From positions 186,001 through 250,000 of the forward strand of contig CAKJVC010000153.1 of the NCBI GenBank assembly GCA_918026815.1: DNA of 64,000 nt, written 5' to 3'. The notes under the pieces are model-generated. The model saw only the letters and a program-made list of their open reading frames with translations, searched no databases and was not told the DNA's origin. Made by a program: the position numbers and the translations under genes. Of the stretch, positions 47,184-58,199 are shown one piece after another; position 1 is the first letter of the stretch; every line of letters starts with the position of its first letter. Source of the stretch: Chalara sp. BL73. Its lineage: Eukaryota; Ascomycota; Leotiomycetes; Helotiales.

Positions 47184-48918
47184 CTATATGCCAGAACCTC
47201 GAATGGTAGCAGTAACGCTAGAGAGTTGCCCGCTTCTGTCACTATCCACCACCTGGTCCTTGCTGTGGTTATCGGATTCAGGAAGCTTGTGTAGCTCGTT
47301 AGGGGCTGGGTGGCGTGGTACCATTGAGTTTGTGTTGATGGAATCTGCGCCAGCGGAGTCCTTTGTAGTCATCCAATCTAGTAGTCACTCTGCAGTTAGA
47401 ATTGTGGCCATTAACTAGATGGGTCTTTGAAGATTCTTATGCAAATTGGTGGAGAGTAATTTTCGGGACATTTGTTGAATATGGTTATTCGGAAGTCTAA
47501 CAACAACATATGGTAAAGAATAAATCCCGAAATTTTGCTTACGGATAACGACCACACTAAATAGGACTATATGGTAGATTCATTTTAGCTAAATATTAAG
47601 CAGGTGAATGGGGAAGACATACTATCAGCGTTGCAGGCGATAAGACAGATCCAGCCAGCTTCTCCCTTGAGAGCGACAATAATACTGAGATTGCTGACAT
47701 GCAATTTAATACCAAATGCGAATACATGGACTGAAAAATAAGGAGAACTGACACTATTGTTGAAACAAGGGTGAAGATGCTGCCGATAACCGTCCGGAGA
47801 GCCACGTTTCTAGCTAACGATTTGTGATTGTTTTGATAAGAATAAAGTTCTGTTGGCGAACTCCGTTAGAAAAGTACTGACATGAAACTATGAATAGCTT
47901 ACTGCGCAATGGTGTGACGAATAGTGCTGTCATATAAACCTGTTTTATAAGTGTTGTCCGTAGATTATATATGGAGTACTTACATTGACAAACCCGTCTA
48001 CTGCAATAAGTGGCACTATGATATCTTTCCGTACTATACACATGCAAACACCATCTGGCGACATTATAGAAATGCGACTATGTAGTCTTAGCGATAGGGC
48101 GGGGATTGAAAGGTTTTTCTTACTAGACTATCATCAGGATGACGATGACAAGATATGGCACTGCAAATTATTAGCAGAGAAGTTATAGTGTAGATTAAAT
48201 ATTACCAAAGATAGCGAAAAAGTTGAAAATGTAAAGGCGATCTTTCCTTCGAGGCTTGCTGATTCGTCGAATAACATACTATACCATCATATTAAGTGGG
48301 TACTTCTAACGGTTGCATTGACAATACTTACAGCCCTCTCCATCAAAAACATAACGATGAGCTGAGGATTGTATTAGTTAGGTTCCTTTTCATCAAGTTA
48401 CTTGGACCTTTACCACCTTGGAAATTCTATATTAGTAAATTCCTAGATGAACCTAAGCTTTGATAAGCAACTTACTTTCGTTGACATATAAAAGATCAAG
48501 CACAATAGAATGGTATTTGCGCATATATCAGCGCTTGTATTGGGTCCAAATCCTTGGGACAGGACAGCAGCAATAATGACGAAAAATATACTGTCGATGT
48601 AGATAGCCAGAATTACTTCCGAGGAAAGAATCATTAGCATGACGTTGAAGAGGACTGCGGGGACAGAGCACCTACACCATCGCGTATACGGGAGTAGTTT
48701 CCAACTGTAAATATGCTGAACTCGGCGCGCTATCACGATGTTATTTATCAGCTTATGATATCTACTTGACTTGATGTCAAGCTCGGCTTACTCAAGCACA
48801 TGACCAAGATGGCCATTGTAATTACTGTCTGAAGAACTGCAACAATCGCTCCGGCTCTTGGAATAGGGGCGCCAACTCTCAAACTGCTGTCGACGTCAAG
48901 GGATGTAGGAGAAGACAT
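47184..48918 (-). CDS. Seven-TM membrane protein of a fungal GPCR-like family, 11 exons
   Basis: Eleven exons on the minus strand: 48766-48918, 48476-48715, 48332-48361, 48206-48278, 48124-48160, 47984-48077, 47903-47939, 47753-47849, 47623-47693, 47543-47566, 47184-47377. Total 1050 nt, 349 residues, with every phase consistent and GT-AG ends throughout. The mature order reads: AGAIVAVLQTVITMAILVM, ILAIYIDSIFFVIIAAVLSQGFG, LCLIFYMSTK-LIVMFLMERA, RRKDRLYIFNFFAIF, DGVCMCIVRKDIIVPLIAVDGFVN-VYMTALFVTPLRKLYSY, VALRTVIGSIFTLVSTIVNLSIIVAL, GEAGWICLIACNADILFSVVVIHWMTT, then a hydrophilic tail. I have seen this pattern in ascomycete seven-helix proteins of unknown role, resembling receptors. Exons of 24 and 30 nt are notable. 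All introns are about 50 bp except the last (165 bp). Confidence 0.75.
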
Positions 48919-51200
48919 TTTGGCAATGGCGACTAGCAATGGTGAATTGCAGAATAATTATATTGCTGCAGATTTTGTCTTAATGCGAACGGAAAGCGCG
49001 CATCGAAACGGCGGAACAGAGATTAAGAGTTTTTGAAAATGCTACAAAAACTAAGAAAGGTAAGCACGCAATCCTCATGCGATCTCTACCTTCCAGGGGT
49101 ATTCATACCGCCAAAGATTGCCGACTATGCTTGGACTTTCAAGATTCCAGTATCCTTGCTCTCATTTTGGTGAGGTTTCCGCATACACTGGCCGGTCCGA
49201 ATATCTGGCGTTGTCCTTCAACTAGGAACTAGTGCTTCTACTACCGAATCGTGGAGAAAATCCGGCGCTAGACTGAGTCATTGCATTATCTGAAGGTTAG
49301 AGTTAAACTTTGGAGCCAGAGACGTGCAGTGGGCCGGCCCCGCGGCCACTAAGATGGCTGGAACCGTCATGGCCGCCATCTTTTACCCTACAAGGCCAGA
49401 TACTTTGATAATTCCTGTCTGTGCGTATCAGATCTGTTTAAGCCTAATACAGTAGGGATTATAAAAACATTCGAATTTCTATTGGTTAATTCTCCCTTGT
49501 TTTGGTAGCACAATTTGGAGGTGCACAAACACGAACCTTCAATTTATTTCAACGCGTACGAATTAAGAGCGCAGAATATCGACCAGCCGGTCCACTGACA
49601 GGGAAGAAAACTACTTTTAACCAATTTCCCACTTTGCCCTGCCGTGATTCATTTAAGGTCACTCCGAATACATGAAAAATAATTCTAACATACAGCCATT
49701 GTTTCTGACTATAAATAATGAAAAGCCTCGTACACAATACATTAGCATTTCAATATCAACATAAAAGAATTTTTACATCGCTGTTTGCCTAGCTATGGAA
49801 TAAGAAGTAGAAGTAAGTTCGGTATTTGAGTTTGAAGTTGAAAAGTCTAATCGAGGGCCTTAGCGTCACCTTCTCCACGATTGTGTTCCACGAGTCAGGC
49901 TCAGTTGCAGGGCTATTTGTCTCAGCCGCGAGTCACGCGTTTAAGTCTACCTGTCTTGATGACTGGTACCTCTATTGTTGTCGGCACTAATGAGGGCCGT
50001 TTCAATTGTACCCTTCTGCACAGACTACCAGGGTTCTTATATTATCACGGTATATCGACCTTTAAATCCTTGTACTATACACCTAGTATAACATTGTTAC
50101 TTCGTATACGTACGCCGACTAATACTAACAATTTTATATCATATTATAATATACCGTAGTATTACTATACACTGCGCACGGTTATTTAATCTTCATTAAA
50201 TGTAACTATATTACGCACTAAACGTTTCAGCTTTTTATTACTTAATAACCATTATGTGTTAACTAAAATAGTAGCTTACAACTCTTGTAAATAAGCTCTT
50301 GGCGGTATATAGTATTATCACGGTATAGTATTGTATTAGATTTTCATATCGACACCACGGTTTTTGCAAAAATCTCATACTAATACTGGCGTAGTATTGA
50401 AAATTCGGGTACAATTAAAACGTAGACCACTAAGGCCTTGGCGCTTTCGACACACCAAAACTCAAAATATGCCGCTTTTACGTTTATTGAATGTGGAACT
50501 TGTAATAAAATCTCACGATTCCCGCGCGACTTTACAATATTGTATTTAACTAAACAACAACGCAAATCAAATTTTTAAACTTATATAAATTTATTAAATT
50601 ATTTAAAAATAAACACATTAAATATATGATTGTTTATATATTTGAATGTTGATTTGTTATAAAAAGATTTTTTGTTTTCAAATCTAATCGAGTTTAGCGT
50701 ATTTCGCTTAGTATAATAGCAAGCCAAAAAACAAAAATGGAATAGTGTAAATCAAAGGCTCGCTTAGCTATTCTCATGGAGTAAATAGTGGATAAGCGCC
50801 AGGGCCTTGGCGGTCTACGTTTTAATCGTACCCGAAAATTCAATGCCATCGCGCTAAGGCGCCGTATGCCAAGACACCGCAATACTATCAAGAACACCGC
50901 GCTACGCTGCAGCTCAAAAGTGGGTGGCTCAGAAGGTATGTGACTGCTTGATACACCACAGGCAGCTAAATGATGGTTGTAATCGTCTAAGGAAAGAAAA
51001 GAGGAAAGAATGCGAGCAGCTAAGTAAGTATGTGGGGTGGCGATGGGATGCCTCGATGCCTGAGGCTCTCGAAATTCGGAGGCTTATATTGGTTGTAAGG
51101 CATAAGTTGCTTTAAGCCACGAGTTGTGAGATTAAAAGTTATTTCAAACCCTTACCGCCCAGCAAAAAATAAAATTAGCCCAACGCGTTAAGTAAACACC
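48919..51200. other. Intergenic, increasingly AT-rich
   Basis: From about 49.8 kb the DNA becomes strongly AT-rich and unstructured, apart from the inverted repeat at 50397-50843. No coding signal. Confidence 0.5.
50397..50843. repeat. Inverted repeat pair, 50-bp arms, MITE-like
   Basis: Arm 50397-50446 (ttgaaaattcgggtacaatt...) matches the reverse complement of 50794-50843 at about 44 of 50 positions; four of the six differences are transitions. The spacer is 347 bp and AT-rich. Such a structure fits a small non-autonomous DNA transposon that has since mutated. Confidence 0.6.
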
Positions 51201-52440
51201 ATGTATATCCCTAATTACTCAACCAATAATGATCCAATGACTAAAAAACGTCGTAATACGTCAGGTGTACCCTGGAATCAACCAAAAACGAATCGGCATG
51301 AACAACCAATCGAGCGTGGTTGTGCAATTGCCAGCTCAATTGGTACGTAAAACTGTAGGCAATAAAGACCTATTGTGCTGACACAGAAAATCTATCTTTT
51401 TACAGAACGATTGCATATATACGAAAACGAATCTTAGGACGCTGCAATAAGGATGGTGTACTCAATGGAACAAGAAGAAAGCTAATGGCTGATATTATTT
51501 ATTCGGCGAATGTACTGCATTTCGGCGTACTTCGAAAACTGATACCATTTCAACGCAGGTTGTTGAAAAAGACGATAAACTCCAGAAAAGAACGTAGAAA
51601 ACTGCGGAGGAACATTGCTCAGATGTCTTCAATTCATCAAGGATTTCGATTTCTAAAATCTATTTCAAACAACTGATGTACAATCACAGTTGTACTCGAA
51701 AGAGAACCGAATGCAAATATAAATTGACACCCGTACACAAAGAATTACGGTTTTCGCAAGCTCGGATAATACGACGAATTCTTTTTAATACTTCTAAATA
51801 TCTTGCTTTTATAAATACGGCTGCAATTCGACTGCAGAAAGATAAGAAGATCTGTATAGAAGAACCCCGACAAAAAAATATTACTTTTACGTCAAAATCA
51901 GTACAACGAAGTCAATATTTGGGTATTGTTACCTTCAGAAAACGAAATAGATCCAGTACAATCTTTATTACAGAAATTCCAAAAGAGAAAGCTAAAACAG
52001 CGGTTCATTTAGATCGAATTAACACACATATGGAATCAAAAAGCCCGTAAACAAAGTTGGAAAACAAAAGAGAACGAAACCGCAAACAAAAATTGCTGTC
52101 GTAGATCAAAGAAAATACTCTGAAAAGAAATAATTGAAATAAAAATAGTATTGATTGGCATTGTACTGCCCGCAAATATCTCAAACCAACAGTTATACTT
52201 TGGTTCAATACATTCAAACACAAAAATAAACCAAAATTTCAACTGCTTTTCCGAGCGTCTTTCGGGTCTCCCAACCCAGAAAATGGCTATCCGAACTTCG
52301 ACCAATTCGGAATAGCGTAGTTGGAATATGGTAGGATCGTTGGCTTCAGGAAGAGCATGCTCGGATATGGAATTGGCAAGCAACCTAGATTAGGTTTAGC
52401 GTCGTTCAATTAATCAACAGCACCATGCGTAAACTATTTA
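51201..52440 (+). mobile_element. Decayed Tc1/mariner-like transposase
   Basis: Plus-strand fragments in changing frames: MTKKRRNTSGVPWNQPKTNR at about 51237, resembling the N-terminus of fungal Tc1-like transposases; KLTPVHKELRFSQARIIRRI at about 51720; KEKAKTAVHLDRINTHMES near 51985; and IDWHCTARKYLKPTVILWF near 52155. Stops and frameshifts break it and the AT content is high, as after repeat-induced point mutation. The DDE catalytic residues cannot be placed. The assignment rests on remembered family pattern and is moderate. Confidence 0.4.
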
Positions 52441-52778
52441 CAGACTATATGGAGTTCTTTCACACATAATTTACTTATTTGCCCATCTTTTGGAGCGGCA
52501 AAGACGATATTTGTACGGTGGTTGTGCACAAATTTGCTTCGTGGCTTTCGTTCATACATCCTAATTAAGGGTGTGAAATCGCTTTTGATCTCACCGAGGA
52601 TGAATCTCACCCAACAGCCAATTTCGATGTTGGTCAGCCACGTTTTTGCAACCAACTTATCCCCGCACTGGAGTCAAGTGCTGCAGGATTTGGCAGTGTA
52701 CTTTATGCAAAAGGCCACTTTACCATTTAATCTCCATAAGTACGTCAATACGCTCCAAGGCACTGATCTGCCATTTAG
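52441..52778. other. Promoter region of the Zn2Cys6 regulator
   Basis: No TCG-N5-CGA site was seen here, so autoregulation through that motif is not supported. A 73-codon minus frame (52434-52655) is unexplained. Confidence 0.4.
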
Positions 52779-54120
52779 ATGATGGAGAGGCCGACACCCT
52801 CTTATTCTCGCGGGGTTTCTCATATTCGCAACGAAGCCCGTCACCCGCTTGCAAAGGCCTGCGATCAGTGTCATCGATGTAAAGTTGCCTGTAATGGCGG
52901 GCGGCCGACCTGCGACCGCTGTGCAATGAATAGTAGTGTATGTACCTATAGCACCGGTAAACCTATTGGAAAGCCCAAAGGATCAAAGAATCGAAGTAAG
53001 TTGGAGGTTCAAATGCCAGCTACAAACAATGTCGACGCCGCCCTCCCTACCCAGCCGCTAGCAAATGACAGTCCTAGCAAGCGGAGAATAAACGCACGAG
53101 AAAGCCCAGGAGAACACCGGCCAGTTGTGGGTACATCCGGGCTTCGTTGATATATAAGTGGAAAGAGATAGTAACGGTCTATAGCACCACAAACGACAAC
53201 GATCCAGTGTTTGCCTACCATCTCCGATGAGTTTCAATAGCAGAGAGCTGGAATTTGTTGGAGAGCCGGATCTCTCGGCTGCTCCAATTAAGTCAGCCCA
53301 CGCATTGGAGCAACTTGAACTTCAAAGGGGACACACCGCCACGGCACCTTCAGCACCGACTCCAGAATTCCTCAAGCTGCAATTACCACCGTTGCATCCA
53401 CCAGATGTCGAGCTTGATCTTTCCTTCGACCATGACAGCGACTTCACGAACGATTGGGTTTCTAACATGGTCAGCGGCGCCGAGCACAAGGCGGCACAGG
53501 ATGTATTGTTACCAGCACTGGAACATCCTTCATTCACGCCTCTGCCTTTCCCTCTGACTGGCGACTTACACATCTCAAACGAGGCGGCAAGCCGCAAAAC
53601 TCCCGTTGAGAGCCCGCAGGGTTCGAATGGCGCGAACCATGTAGGCCCTAGGTGCGCGTGTACCACCGACTTGCTCGCAATCATACCGGAGCTCCAGCGA
53701 TACTCAACGGAGCGTAGCAAGCTCTCTGTCGACGAAGTTTTGCGGCTGACACGCCGCGGCACCTCTGCTATCTCAAACCATCTCGATTGCCACTACACGA
53801 TGACTGACGCATCCCAGACACCCTTTCTCGCTTGCATATTCGTCTTCATGCAAGTTGCCGCTTGCTATGCTTTCCTCCGCAGATCGTTGGAAGATCCTGT
53901 GTACCAAAACCAGCTACCTGTGTCGGTAGGTGGGTTGACTATCGAAGACGATGAGACGCAGCGTCATATGGTTAATGTGTTATTGGATGCCGAGATCCGC
54001 AAGACTGTAACTCTAAATACGAGGCTGGAAGAACAGGGTCTTCAGCTACAGATGGCGTCCAATGCCTTGCCTTGTGAGCCATTGCTTTTGTCTGTTCGAC
54101 AAGAGCTAGACAGAGCATGA
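52779..54120 (+). CDS. AflR-type Zn2Cys6 transcription factor
   Basis: Two exons (52779-53126 and 53185-54120, intron 58 bp GTGGGT...CTATAG) give 427 residues, close to the usual length of AflR proteins. Residues 28-55 form a binuclear zinc cluster with the spacing C-x2-C-x6-C-x6-C-x2-C-x6-C (CDQCHRCKVACNGG...CDRCAMNSSVC), followed by the basic linker YSTGKPIGKPKGSKNRSK. The C-terminal half (CACTTDLLAIIPELQRYS, TPFLACIFVFMQVAACYAF, VNVLLDAEIRKTVTLNTRLEEQG) matches the AflR regulatory domain pattern. AflR-type factors are pathway-specific regulators sitting inside the cluster they control and bind TCG-N5-CGA palindromes; such sites occur before the repeat-protein gene, the first UstY-like gene and the carboxylesterase. 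The intron is supported mainly by frame and by a stop at 53150 if unspliced. Confidence 0.85.
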
Positions 54121-55259
54121 GAGTAGCGAGGACCGTTGGAAATTCGTCCTTGGACTCCATACATCGTTTAAAACTAAAGATAAAAAACACAAGATATCAG
54201 GGAGGGTGTGACTACAACTCGGCCATCGAGCTTCCTTCTAAAACTGACATGCACAGTACATCATATACTGGCTACTTATATCGGATATGTGCCATTTTGG
54301 TATGGCGTAACGAATGCCGCCTTTTCCATTCGTTTATCTTTAGCTAGCATTTATATTAGCTAGCACCTTAGACGCTGTTGGCTGTAGATTGCCGGCACGG
54401 ACCATAGACATAAAAAAAGATATACGACACTAAACAACCGCGCAGAGGTCTAATAGAATCCTCAACGATTATTTGACTCTAACCCGTGCATACTACCTAA
54501 CTTAACGTTTACAGTTGATGAAAATATGGTCTACTACCCCTTATGTAAACAGTAGTCAGATATAAGCTATCTTACTTCATATATTCAACTTATTCATATA
54601 ACAAGGTTTGATCACTCGCTTGACTCCGGCAACCGCCATTACAGGTAAAAAAGCCACTAAACTCCGGAAGAAGCTTCTGTATGACACAGCTCGAATAGTA
54701 CTGCTGCTCTGGCCTTGGTGCTACCGCCTTCTTCTCTTGCTCTCAGCTTTGGATAGTCTTCTATCAGCTAAGAATATGCAATGAGACGGCTAGCGTGAGC
54801 CATGTGTCACCACTTGAGAAGAATCGCTGAATACTGCTGAATTCGGTACGGACAATTTCCTCAGGACGCTCTAAAAACGGCTGCTCGCTTACCAATCACA
54901 CTAGCGTTAACCCCGCAGCTTTGCTCTATACTGTACGATACAAGCATTGGGAATTCCCGCTAAGGCTTCTGTGGCGGCTTGGCTTAGCCGTTACGAATAA
55001 AAAGAATTCAAGTAGAGAAGTAACAGTGTTGGATTAGGAGGATTAGACCTCGCGATTCTAGATACATAATAGCTTGCTGCTAGTCCTAATGGGAAGTCAC
55101 CCCGATTGATCTGTTTACCCTCTTAATTACTTCTGGGAACAAACAAGCTATACTCTTATAACTTAAGAAACAAGCTCTTTTTGGGTTTCTCCAGAGCTAT
55201 AAACACCTATAAGCGCCATGTATGGTGACGAGAAATATGTAGGTGTTCCGCAGCAACCT
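54121..55259. other. Intergenic, no gene recognised
   Basis: 3' flanks of the regulator (plus) and the repeat-protein gene (minus). No coding potential or named repeat; a short stretch near 55025-55060 resembles generic transposon debris. Confidence 0.5.
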
Positions 55260-55670
55260 CTATGCTCGCTGCAGCTTGGCTTGTAACTTGGCATCAACAT
55301 CACGCTGAAGCTTGGCATCAACATCACGCTGAAGCTTGGCATCAACATCACGCTGAAGCTTGGCATCAACATCACGCTGAAGCTTGGCGCCGACATCACG
55401 TTGGAGCTTGGCGTCGACATCACGTTGGAGCTTGGCGTCGACATCACGTTGAAGCTTAGCTTGTAACTTAGCATCGACATCTCGTCCGGCCTTTCCTGAT
55501 AGGAATCCTAGGTACTCATGTGCTGCGTCGATGTCGCGCTGAAGCTTGGCAGCAGGTGCTGCTCAAGTCAGCATTGTACGTAAAGAAGGAAAAGAATACT
55601 AACCAGTATGTGGGAATGCCATAGAGCCAGCCACAACGGCGGCAACAACAGTGGCGACATTGAATCTCAT
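55260..55670 (-). CDS. Small secreted tandem-repeat protein, candidate RiPP precursor
   Basis: Two exons (55604-55670 and 55260-55558; intron 45 bp GTTAGT...GAGCAG) give 121 residues. An alternative acceptor 3 bp earlier would add one Ala. Signal peptide MRFNVATVVAAVVAGSMA is followed by FPHTAPAA, a partial unit (KLQRDIDA), the only aromatic-rich stretch (AHEYLGFLSGKAGRD), and seven tandem copies of AKLQRDVD; the third copy ends in Gly and the last is followed by AKLQ and AKLQRA. This layout (secretion signal, short spacer, near-identical repeats) is that of fungal ribosomal peptide precursors processed in the Golgi. Unlike ustiloxin or phomopsin precursors, no KR/RR Kex2 sites separate the units and the unit has no Tyr or Phe, so cleavage would have to use single Arg or Lys. 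Neighbours are an AflR-type regulator, UstY-like proteins and an M3 peptidase. A non-precursor secreted repeat protein is the alternative. Confidence 0.7.
55293..55460. repeat. Seven tandem 24-bp units in the repeat-protein gene
   Basis: On the minus strand units 1-3 differ by synonymous changes (CTT/CTC, CAA, GTC GAC) while units 4-7 are identical (GCC AAG CTT CAG CGT GAT GTT GAT). This suggests recent duplication or gene conversion of the C-terminal copies. Other frames are open only because of the periodicity. Confidence 0.9.
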
Positions 55671-55693
55671 AGTGAGCGATGAATAACAGGAGT

Positions 55694-55704
55694 TCGTATT
55701 ACGA
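55694..55704. promoter_or_regulatory. TCG-N5-CGA site (AflR-type) before the repeat-protein gene
   Basis: TCGTATTACGA, 24 bp upstream of the start codon at 55670. Exact match to the AflR core; position is unusually near the ATG, so it may lie in the leader. Confidence 0.45.
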
Positions 55705-57349
55705 TGGTAAGGTGATTGTGGTCTAATAAAGATTTACAATAATGGTAGAATATGAGCTCTTGTCTAGTTAGTAACCCTTTTCTTTATTCATACGTTATTA
55801 TAAGCTGGACTATGTGAGTGTGATGCCAGCCAATTCGGAGAGGGATAATTGGGCGCATAAGCGTACAATGAGACAGTGATGGAGGGTGAACTTCCGGGGA
55901 AAGTTAGGACAACAAGTATTGCGAGGCTGCACTATCTTGTCCGGTCTCTTCAACCTCCGAGAAATACTACGGCCGCCCCTGGTCAAACACGAGCTATGTC
56001 CGGATGGCTCTAATTCCTGCGCCCAGAGATCGCAGGACTTGATGAGTTAATTCGGTAGCTTGTGGTAGTAGATCAGCGGCAGTAAAAAGGCCGCGGAGGC
56101 TGATATGACTTTAGAATGGGGGAGGGATGGTATGTGTAGGTTAGAGAGAGGAATAAAGTGTACATAGTGCAGGAAACCATTAGAGACCAACTATCAAAAG
56201 AGGAGTTGAGAAAGAAATTCTATTGTATATAGATATAGAGGGTAAGGTACAAGGTGTACTCAGGTGGTCATTTTAGGAGATTAATGTTTAGGGCGGGGTT
56301 GGGCACATCCTTTCAACCTACTCAAATTTGAAAGAAACTTAGAAAGCTTCAGTTCGTGACCTGTTATGGCAATCCGTCAATCCATCTTTCTATCAACGCT
56401 TTAAGTCAATCATTGATTTTCCACATTTCTTACGACCTGACGCGTTATCTTCATTCTCCTGTTCAGGCCCTTCCCCTGATTTCATCACTTTAACAATCGT
56501 CTGCTTTAGCACTTCACACCTCTCTATAGCACCCTTCCTCCACACATTAGCTAGTTTGTAGGCCGCCTCCATTATTGGTACACCGCTCTCCTTCCCACTA
56601 GCCAATTCCACCTAATCCATTTCGGCCGTCGTAAAAATATGAATATCTGGTTTAATAATCCTTTTACTTTCATCATCTAACGTTCCGGCCCTCGCAAAGG
56701 TTATCCAAGCCGCCATCGTCGTATAGAATTATGTAACATGTTGGATATCAGGCTATCACTTGGCCGTCAGCAAAGGCAGTAGGTGTATTAATAGGTACCA
56801 ACTTAGTCTTATAGAGGTAATACGGAGGTTTGTCGCTTCAATAATGGGGTTTAGGACAAAGGCACTACCGGTTTCACGCTCGCACCCCATTGCAGTGGCA
56901 ACAATTTGTGCAGAGAAAAGGGGTAAGAACTTCATACGTGATGGCCTTGCATGTGCAATAACCCTTGAGGGGTCACGAGGTGTCAGTTGCAATTGCAAAA
57001 AGTCGAATAATAGGAGTGTTTCAGCAATAGCGAGCTTGATATCAAAATGCATACCAAGTCATTGCAATTGCTGTAGTTCCAATTTTAGTTAGCATAGCTC
57101 TGGATCCTTATCCACCCGACTTATTTCATACGTCGAAACTAGTTTTCTGTTGAACATGCCGGATTTACTATCTGATTTGTCTCCCCTACCCCCTGATACT
57201 AGATGCTCTTAGCCACTCCGCATTATCCCTAGTTACTCTAACCTTAGTACATGCATCATATATAGGCTGGCATTGCCACCGGCCGGTGAGAATGGTCAGG
57301 TTGGGGTTATGTAGCATGAAATTTCGGAGGCTGATAGAGGGTGCGCATT
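55705..57349. other. Intergenic with unidentified remnants
   Basis: Minus-strand frames at 56393-56611 (WRKGAIERCEVLKQTIVKVM), 56756-57052 (LAIAETLLLFDFLQLQLTPR and IVATAMGCERETGSAFVLNP) and 57186-57395 have protein-like composition but no common frame, start or splice pattern. They may be pieces of one decayed gene. I cannot name it. Confidence 0.4.
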
Positions 57350-57360
57350 TCGCGGGCCGA
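57350..57360. promoter_or_regulatory. TCG-N5-CGA site (AflR-type) before the UstY-like gene
   Basis: TCGCGGGCCGA, 117 bp upstream of the start codon at 57477. Confidence 0.45.
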
Positions 57361-57476
57361 CCACGCATGCTCCATTCGTTCTCGTCTCCGCCCATTGTTG
57401 CTCCTTCGCAGTTGGTGGCTCACTCTTTAATTTTGGCTACTGCTTGTGTTGCATCCTTCCAAATTCTTACAGCACC

Positions 57477-58199
57477 ATGGAGTTTGCATATTTTCTCAGG
57501 TCGAGCACTTCACGATATGCAGCCGTGTCAAAAGATGACGATGCAGAAGACTTCCCCCCCCCTTTAGGGCTGCAACGTGCGTGGTTCCCACCCTCGAAAG
57601 CCCGCGTAATTCTTTCGCACGCCGGGACATTCGCTCTTGCAGTTCTTCTTTCGACAGCGGTTTTCCTAATGGCCCAACCGACTTTATTCAAGACAACCTC
57701 CTCAGAACTAAGGACAAAACACTTGCACTGTGGCAACTCAACGGCAGAAGCTCGGGCACTAGATTGTGTCTTCGATGTCCTCACGAACATGTGGGTTCCA
57801 GAGTTGTGCTGGGATAGAGAAGGCACAGAGGAGTTCATGCGCATAGCACCATGGCAGGGCCACGATATGCAGGACGGTAGCCGCCTCCTGACGCTCGAAG
57901 AGATGTCGGAACGTGTGGGGAAAGATCCGCTGAAACCAGATCTCACATCGCCGCCGTACTGGACGCCATTGCGCGAGCATGTTATCCACTGCGCTTTGAT
58001 GTGGCAGCGGCAGCATCGGGGATTTATGAGTGGGTATGCGAAGAAGCTGGATTTCCATTCACTGAGTTACCAGCATACGTTGCATTGCTCAACTAGCCTG
58101 GTGAAGATGGCGGGTGCGGGGGATGAGCTGCCGGATCCATTGGATAAGATAGCAATCAGGACGTGGGTTGGATTTTCGGAGTGTGACGTAGAGGTATGA
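57477..58199 (+). CDS. UstY-like (DUF3328-related) membrane protein with two HxxHC motifs
   Basis: Single exon, 240 residues, ATG at 57477. A cytosolic N-terminus of about 45 residues precedes one membrane helix (about 47-67, HAGTFALAVLLSTAVFLMA), so the rest faces the lumen. The lumenal part reads CGNSTAEARALDCVFDVLTNMWVPELC (85-111), then HVIHC (168-172) in a WQRQHR context and HTLHC (200-204). Paired HxxHC motifs are the signature of the UstY superfamily, whose members UstYa/UstYb oxidatively cyclise ribosomal peptides in ustiloxin-type pathways. This branch, with its CG-x-S-x-x-EAR start, is related to but distinct from classical UstYa, so the reaction is open. It lies between the repeat-protein gene and the M3 peptidase and has an AflR-type site in its promoter. 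Confidence 0.75.
   Translation: MEFAYFLRSSTSRYAAVSKDDDAEDFPPPLGLQRAWFPPSKARVILSHAGTFALAVLLSTAVFLMAQPTLFKTTSSELRTKHLHCGNSTAEARALDCVFDVLTNMWVPELCWDREGTEEFMRIAPWQGHDMQDGSRLLTLEEMSERVGKDPLKPDLTSPPYWTPLREHVIHCALMWQRQHRGFMSGYAKKLDFHSLSYQHTLHCSTSLVKMAGAGDELPDPLDKIAIRTWVGFSECDVEV

Noticed and set aside
55262..55459. Plus-strand open frame rich in Trp-His repeats over the tandem repeat
   Set aside because: It is the reverse reading of the 24-bp units; periodic sequence is open in several frames. Only the minus frame has a signal peptide, intron and sensible start.
55293..55460. Possible CRISPR array
   Set aside because: Units are contiguous 24-mers without spacers and lie within a eukaryotic coding exon.
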